Origin: Ga0077527 sp964531455
GTDB lineage: Bacteria; Pseudomonadota; Gammaproteobacteria; Burkholderiales; SG8-41
Assembly (NCBI GenBank): GCA_964531455.1
Contig: CAZHFZ010000004.1
Span: forward strand, 1-64,000
Reading direction: 5' to 3'
Length of the DNA: 64,000 nucleotides
In this document: positions 59,709 through 64,000 of the stretch, one piece after another
Layout of the letters: each line of letters opens with the position of its first letter
Position numbering within the stretch: the first letter of the stretch is position 1
Translations under genes and position numbers: made by a program
The notes under the pieces: generated by a model
Seen by the model: the letters and a program-made list of their open reading frames with translations, nothing else
Told to the model about the DNA's origin: nothing
The model's database searches: none

Positions 59709-60602
59709 ATGGCTGACATGATCATGAATGCACGCCGCATTGCCGCCGAACCCAGCTGGCAGCGTCTGGTCGCATTCATCATTCTGGCCGTTGCGGTTGC
59801 CGCTTCCGCCATCTCTTTGCTCGATGCCGCATCAAGCAACGAAACCCTGCGCGCCGCGCTTGCCGCGACGCTGTTCACGGCATTCGCCACCGGCGCTGGT
59901 GCACTGCCCGTCGTATTCATACGACAGATCTCCGATGCCGCCCGCGACAGCCTGCTCGGCTTCGGCGCCGGCGTCATGCTCGCCGCCAGTTTCTTCTCGT
60001 TGCTCGGTCCCGCACTCGAATCCGCTGCGACGGTGGCGGGCAGCACGGGCGGCGGCACATTGATGGTCGCCATTGGTTTAAGCCTTGGCGCCGCCGTTCT
60101 GATGGCGGCCGACCACTGGTTACCACATGAACACTTCGTCAAAGGTCGCGAAGGTGGCGCAGCATCCCAAGACATGGGGCTCTGGCTGTTCGTCATCGCC
60201 ATTACCCTGCACAATGTTCCCGAAGGACTTGCTGTTGGTGTCGCTCAGGGCAGCGGCAGTGGAGCCCCCCTCACCGCGGGCATCGCCATCCAGAATATGC
60301 CCGAGGGTTTGATCGTCGCCATTGCACTGGTCACCCTCGGCATTTCACGCTTGAAAGCAGCCGCACTTGCCCTCGCCACCGGCATGGCAGAACCTGTCGG
60401 CGGCTTGATCGGTGCCAGTGCAGTCAACCACGTCGCAGCCATGCTTCCCATGAGTCTGGCCTTCGCCGCCGGCGCCATGCTTTTCGTGATCAGCCATGAG
60501 ATCATTCCCGAGACCCACCGCAACGGCAACGAACGTGTTGCAACCATCGGCCTCATAGGCGGCTTTGTGCTGATGATGCTGTTTGATACCATGCTGCGCT
60601 AA
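59709..60602 (+). CDS. ZIP-family divalent metal transporter
   Basis: A 297-residue membrane protein with about eight helices. The ZIP metal-site motifs are present: HNVPEG at 168-173 and QNMPEG at 195-200. A short hydrophilic loop contains DHWLPHEH (135-142). The length is typical of GufA/ZupT-type bacterial ZIPs, which import zinc, iron or manganese. It lies between the rubredoxin gene and the rubredoxin-reductase-like gene (28 bp gap to the latter), so it may supply iron or manganese during peroxide stress. The actual metal is unknown. Confidence 0.9.
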   Translation: MADMIMNARRIAAEPSWQRLVAFIILAVAVAASAISLLDAASSNETLRAALAATLFTAFATGAGALPVVFIRQISDAARDSLLGFGAGVMLAASFFSLLGPALESAATVAGSTGGGTLMVAIGLSLGAAVLMAADHWLPHEHFVKGREGGAASQDMGLWLFVIAITLHNVPEGLAVGVAQGSGSGAPLTAGIAIQNMPEGLIVAIALVTLGISRLKAAALALATGMAEPVGGLIGASAVNHVAAMLPMSLAFAAGAMLFVISHEIIPETHRNGNERVATIGLIGGFVLMMLFDTMLR

Positions 60603-60630
60603 TTTTTCGCATACCCCAGGAAAGAACCCC

Positions 60631-61776
60631 ATGCACCCCATCATCATCATCGGCAGCGGTCTCGCCGGTTACAACACCGCCAAGGAACTCCGAAAACTCG
60701 ATACCGCGACGCCACTTGTCGTGATTGCTTCCGACAGCAGCGCGTTCTACTCCAAGCCGATGCTGTCGAATGCCATCGCCTCGAAAAAAACACCAGCCGC
60801 CCTTGCACTGAACACGCCGGAACAGATGTCTGAGCAATTGAAAGGCACGGTGCGCGCAGGAAAGCATGTAGACGCGATCGACACTGCTGCGCATACGCTG
60901 AAAATCGGCGATGAAACCCTGCACTATTCGAAATTGGTACTGGCGCTGGGCGCCGACCAGATCCGCCTGCCGATCAACGGCAGCGGCGCAGCAGACATTC
61001 AAACAGTCAACGACCTCGACGACTACGCCCGCTTCCGCACGGCGATTGAAGGCAAAAAACGTGTGGCCATCATCGGTGCCGGCCTGATCGGCTGTGAATT
61101 CGCCAACGATCTGGCAGCCGGCGGCTATGCCGTCGATATCATCGACATCGCCCAGCAGGCGCTGGGCCGCTTGCTGCCGGCCGAAGGCGGCGCGATGCTC
61201 AAGGACAGACTGTCGGCGCTCGGCGTGCAATGGCATCTCGGCACCAGCGTGCAATCTGTAGACTCAGCCGGAGATGGCTACAAGTTGACACTGGCCAATG
61301 GCGCTTCATTACAAGCCGACATCGTGCTGTCCGCGGTCGGTCTCAAGCCGCGCACAGCGCTCGCCGCCGCCGCCGGCATCAAGGTCAATCGCGGTATCGT
61401 CGCCGACCGTAATCTCGCCACCAGCGCACCCGACGTTTACACGCTGGGCGATTGTGCGGAAATTGAAGGCATGGTGATGCCTTATGTGATGCCGATCATG
61501 CACGCCTCACGAGCACTGGCGCAGACGCTGGCAGGGAAACCAACCGCTGTGTCCTTCCCCGCGATGCCGGTGATGGTGAAAACGCCCGCCTGCCCGACCA
61601 TCGTGGCACCGCCCGCCATTGGCGCCATCGGCACCTGGCAAGTCGAAGCCACAGCCGATGGCGTGAAATCTTTGTTCACCGCTGCCGACGGCAAACTGCT
61701 GGGCTTTGCACTCAACGGCGCCGCCACGGCGGAACGCGCGAAACTCGCGCCGCAGTTGCCGGCCGTGCTCGCTTGA
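60631..61776 (+). CDS. Rubredoxin-NAD(+) reductase-like FAD oxidoreductase
   Basis: The ATG at 60631 (MHPIIIIGSGLAGYNTAKEL) is chosen because it begins at the FAD-binding strand; an ATG 16 codons upstream lies in the end of the ZIP gene. The 381-residue flavoprotein has FAD motif GSGLAG (8-13), NAD(P) motif GAGLIG near residue 150, and the FAD closure APDVYTLGDCAEIEG. It resembles the reductases that pass NAD(P)H electrons to rubredoxin (AlkT/RubB/NorW type). The gene context makes rubredoxin the natural partner, completing a chain to rubrerythrin. Confidence 0.9.
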   Translation: MHPIIIIGSGLAGYNTAKELRKLDTATPLVVIASDSSAFYSKPMLSNAIASKKTPAALALNTPEQMSEQLKGTVRAGKHVDAIDTAAHTLKIGDETLHYSKLVLALGADQIRLPINGSGAADIQTVNDLDDYARFRTAIEGKKRVAIIGAGLIGCEFANDLAAGGYAVDIIDIAQQALGRLLPAEGGAMLKDRLSALGVQWHLGTSVQSVDSAGDGYKLTLANGASLQADIVLSAVGLKPRTALAAAAGIKVNRGIVADRNLATSAPDVYTLGDCAEIEGMVMPYVMPIMHASRALAQTLAGKPTAVSFPAMPVMVKTPACPTIVAPPAIGAIGTWQVEATADGVKSLFTAADGKLLGFALNGAATAERAKLAPQLPAVLA

Positions 61777-61859
61777 ATTCCTGCATCCCTTGATCCTTGA
61801 ATCAATTAACCCATTGGCCACCGCAATTCAGGTAACGGCAGCAGTGTAGTATTCGGTCG

Positions 61860-62462
61860 ATGCTGCCGCCCGTCACCAAAACACTGCTGATCGCGAACAT
61901 CGCGGTCTTTGTGCTGCAGGAACTCCTCGGCGACATCCTGATCGTCTGGTTCGGCCTGTGGCCCTTGCACACGCCCGCAGCCTACGGCACCGGCTTCATG
62001 CCGTGGCAGGTCATTACCTATGGTTTCCTGCACGGCGGGCTGATGCACATCGGCTTCAACATGCTGGCGCTGTACATGTTCGGCGGGCAGCTGGAAATGG
62101 TGTTCGGACGGCGGCGCTTCCTGGTGTATTACCTGGGCTGCATATTCTCAGCGGCACTGACGCAACTGGCCGTGTTGTCATTCGTCAGTGGAGATGCCTA
62201 TCCGACAGTCGGCGCTTCTGGCGGCGTATTCGGCCTGCTGCTCGCCTACGGCCTGCTTTTTCCGCACAACAAAGTCATGCTGCTGTTCCCGCCGATTCCG
62301 ATGCCGGCATGGCTATTTGTTTCACTCTACGGCCTGCTGGAAATTTATCTCGGTGTCACCGGCACTCAATCCGGCGTGGCGCATTTTGCGCACCTGGGCG
62401 GCATGATCGGTGGCTGGCTGTTGATTCGCCAGTGGCGGAGACGGCCGCCGGACCGTTATTGA
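61860..62462 (+). CDS. Rhomboid-family intramembrane serine protease
   Basis: A 200-residue six-helix protein with the complete catalytic dyad: Ser in TVGASGGVFG (helix 4) and His in VAHFAHLGGMIGG (helix 6), and the L1-loop arginine-type region YGFLHGGLMHIGFNM with conserved H and N. It is the compact bacterial form without an extra N-terminal domain. It cleaves within membrane-spanning segments; substrates are unknown. It converges with the minus-strand gene at 62479. Confidence 0.93.
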   Translation: MLPPVTKTLLIANIAVFVLQELLGDILIVWFGLWPLHTPAAYGTGFMPWQVITYGFLHGGLMHIGFNMLALYMFGGQLEMVFGRRRFLVYYLGCIFSAALTQLAVLSFVSGDAYPTVGASGGVFGLLLAYGLLFPHNKVMLLFPPIPMPAWLFVSLYGLLEIYLGVTGTQSGVAHFAHLGGMIGGWLLIRQWRRRPPDRY

Positions 62463-62478
62463 TGAAGCTGCGGCGCGC

Positions 62479-63336
62479 TCAGGCCCAGCAACGCTGCAGC
62501 ACGACCCGAATCCAGTCGTCCCCGGCATCCAGCGTCGAATACACCAGCGCTTGGTGCATGTCCGCATTTCCACGCATCCGCTGCAGGCGCGCGACGCGGA
62601 CATTGGCGTCGCGTACGCTATAACCGTAACGCCCGTAACGGTCGCGCTCGATCGCCGTTTCTGCTGCGGGCGCATCGCGCAACCAGATCCATTCAGCGAC
62701 AAAGCCCTGCGCCAGCCGCTCCAGATCCTGATACAGATCGAGGTCCAATGACAGCGGCGGCTCGCAACGTTGCGCCGTCACCGCGCCATCAACCCCGCAC
62801 AACGACCAGATGGCGGCCCACTCCGCAGCGCCTTCCGTCACCTTTAACTCAATCGCTTCGCCGTCACGCTTGAGCTGAAACAGCGCATCACGTTCATGGT
62901 TCAGCACATAACCCGACCATAACGACCGACTGCCCCGCACCACGGCAAAAGCAAGTTGCAGCGTGCCGTCCGCAGCGACATCGAAATAACGGTTCGCGGT
63001 TTCCGCGCCGCCCGTGACAATGGGATCTTCGCTGTGATCCACAATCTTGCCCTCAGCCATTCGCGCACGCCCGCGGCGCCCTGCAGCAAGATTGACCCAT
63101 TCGGCAACCACTTCCAGTTGCGGAAACTCCTGGGAAGCCAGTGCAAATGCCGGAAATGGCACGCCGCCACGCACCTTGAAATCATACGAAAGCGCATCAT
63201 CACCGTGATGCTCCTCGAATCCGCCCTCGAAGATTTCATCGACCAGCAGGGCCTTGATCCTCGCGTCGGCCGCGGTCAGCAGCGTACTGTCTCCGCTGAC
63301 CGTCAGCGTGGCGTGTATGAGCAGGTCGGCGCTCAT
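62479..63336 (-). CDS. Uncharacterised protein coupled to the FNT-family channel
   Basis: A 285-residue soluble protein with no signal peptide. The family was not confidently recognised. The first half (PFPAFALASQEFPQLEVVAE, then WVNLAAGRRGRARMAEGKIV) loosely recalls YubB-like ferredoxin-fold domains that compare particle-like strands; the second half is acidic with DLYQDLERLAQGFVAEWIWL. Its ATG overlaps the stop of the upstream FNT gene by four bases, so the two should be co-translated. The end faces the convergent rhomboid gene. Confidence 0.7.
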   Translation of the reverse strand: MSADLLIHATLTVSGDSTLLTAADARIKALLVDEIFEGGFEEHHGDDALSYDFKVRGGVPFPAFALASQEFPQLEVVAEWVNLAAGRRGRARMAEGKIVDHSEDPIVTGGAETANRYFDVAADGTLQLAFAVVRGSRSLWSGYVLNHERDALFQLKRDGEAIELKVTEGAAEWAAIWSLCGVDGAVTAQRCEPPLSLDLDLYQDLERLAQGFVAEWIWLRDAPAAETAIERDRYGRYGYSVRDANVRVARLQRMRGNADMHQALVYSTLDAGDDWIRVVLQRCWA

Positions 63337-64000
63337 TCACCGGGCTTTTTCGGGCGAATGTAAATCACGTAATACACCAAGGCCACCAATACGCTGCCGC
63401 CAACGATGTTGCCGATGATGACCGGTATCAGGTTGCGGAACATGGCATACACTGAAATGAATTCGGCACCGGCCGGCAGCGCAACGCCCGATTCCTTCAA
63501 CAACAGCGCCAGCGGAAAGAAATACATATTGGCGATCGAATGCTCGAAACCGGCCGCCACAAATGCCGATATCGGCAGCACGATGGCAAAAAACTTGTCC
63601 ACCACGGTGCGTCCGGCAAGCACCATCCATACCGCCATGCACACCAGCACATTACACAACACACCCCGGAAAAAAAGTTCCGAAACCGGCATGGCGCTTT
63701 TTGCCGCAGCGATTTTCAGATAAGTCTGCGCCACAGCGCCGGCGTTCATGCCGGTATGGCCTGACAGGTACACCAGCAGCGCCAGACCGGAGGCACCAAC
63801 AAAGTTTGCGGCGCACACCACGGCCCAGTTGCGCATCACTTCCGCCGTACTCACCTTGCCGTCGGCCCAGGCCATGGCCAGCAGGTTATTTCCGGTAAAG
63901 AGTTCTGCGCCCGCCACCACGACCAGCAGCAATCCCAAGGAGAAACAAACGCCGCCCAACACCCGGGCCATGCCGAAGGATAAGCCGGGGTCACTGATGA
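63333..64000 (-). CDS. Formate/nitrite transporter (FNT) family channel (partial, N-terminus beyond window)
   Basis: The minus-strand frame remains open to the last base (64000) and ends at TGA 63333, giving about 222 C-terminal residues; family members have about 270-280. FNT features are LLVVVAGAELFTGNNLLAMA, the conserved SELFFRGVLCNVLVCMAVWM stretch with the Asn-bearing turn, and a central His in FVAAGFEHSIANMYF. It should conduct formate, nitrite or hydrosulfide; which one is not clear. An ATG at 63971 would begin inside the first visible helix and is not the true start. Confidence 0.9.
   Translation of the reverse strand, partial: ISDPGLSFGMARVLGGVCFSLGLLLVVVAGAELFTGNNLLAMAWADGKVSTAEVMRNWAVVCAANFVGASGLALLVYLSGHTGMNAGAVAQTYLKIAAAKSAMPVSELFFRGVLCNVLVCMAVWMVLAGRTVVDKFFAIVLPISAFVAAGFEHSIANMYFFPLALLLKESGVALPAGAEFISVYAMFRNLIPVIIGNIVGGSVLVALVYYVIYIRPKKPGE

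Noticed and set aside
1..64000. CRISPR arrays, tRNA or rRNA genes, prophage or intact insertion sequences
   Set aside because: No regularly spaced repeats, clover-leaf candidates, transposase genes or phage structural genes were recognised on either strand.

Overview
The window looks like chromosomal DNA of a Betaproteobacterium, most probably of the order Burkholderiales or a close relative. This is an inference from gene content: GC-rich coding sequence, five stand-alone Bug/TctC-type periplasmic binding proteins, a TamA-TamB pair, OxyR with the E. coli cysteine spacing, and a B12-dependent ribonucleotide reductase. No rRNA, tRNA, CRISPR array, phage gene or intact insertion sequence was seen. 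Coding density is high, with about 58 protein genes.

Layout. 1-6141: end of metG, then a compact signalling trio (nucleotide cyclase with PEGA domain, TPR lipoprotein, Ser/Thr kinase), an enolase-superfamily enzyme, a SulP transporter and acylphosphatase. 6164-10382 (minus): a TPR protein overlapping the end of dnaE. 10787-17526: a D-amino-acid-dehydrogenase-like flavoenzyme, an alpha/beta hydrolase, an overlooked 47-residue membrane peptide, an Asp/Glu racemase, and a complete acidic amino acid ABC transporter with a terminator after its binding protein. 17607-22720: a YkgJ-type cysteine-cluster protein, an M20 deacylase, and a peptide ABC transporter consisting of binding protein plus two permeases without ATPases. 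23083-33000: an Fe(II)/2-oxoglutarate dioxygenase with a Bug protein, then a minus-strand catabolic cluster (Bug, CoxG, FAD subunit, molybdenum subunit, 2Fe-2S subunit, UbiD-type decarboxylase, Bug) interrupted by a hairpin-forming inverted repeat. 33093-43555: DEAD-box helicase, typA, EamA transporter, truncated haemoglobin, tamA-tamB. 43638-45921: Bug protein and malonyl-CoA decarboxylase. 45928-51196 (minus): enoyl-CoA hydratase, HIBADH-like dehydrogenase, Ldh-family dehydrogenase, IlvD/Edd dehydratase and a SET-domain protein. 51501-57674: nrdJ, then RraA-like aldolase, sulfatase and Bug protein. 57846-61776: oxyR, rubrerythrin, rubredoxin, ZIP transporter and a rubredoxin-reductase-like flavoprotein. 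61860-64000: rhomboid protease, an unknown protein, and the C-terminal part of a formate/nitrite-type channel.

Three ensembles stand out. The first is an apparently complete NAD(P)H-driven peroxide reductase chain (reductase, rubredoxin, rubrerythrin) next to OxyR, with a near-consensus OxyR half site in front of rubrerythrin and a metal transporter inside the gene run. The second is a SET-domain lysine methyltransferase-like gene overlapping by 4 bp a dehydratase gene; both proteins carry lysine-rich N-terminal tails. The third is a Mo-hydroxylase plus UbiD-type decarboxylase operon flanked by two Bug proteins, which suggests uptake, hydroxylation and decarboxylation of an aromatic or heteroaromatic acid. 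Functions are assigned from motifs and general family knowledge only; no database search was possible.
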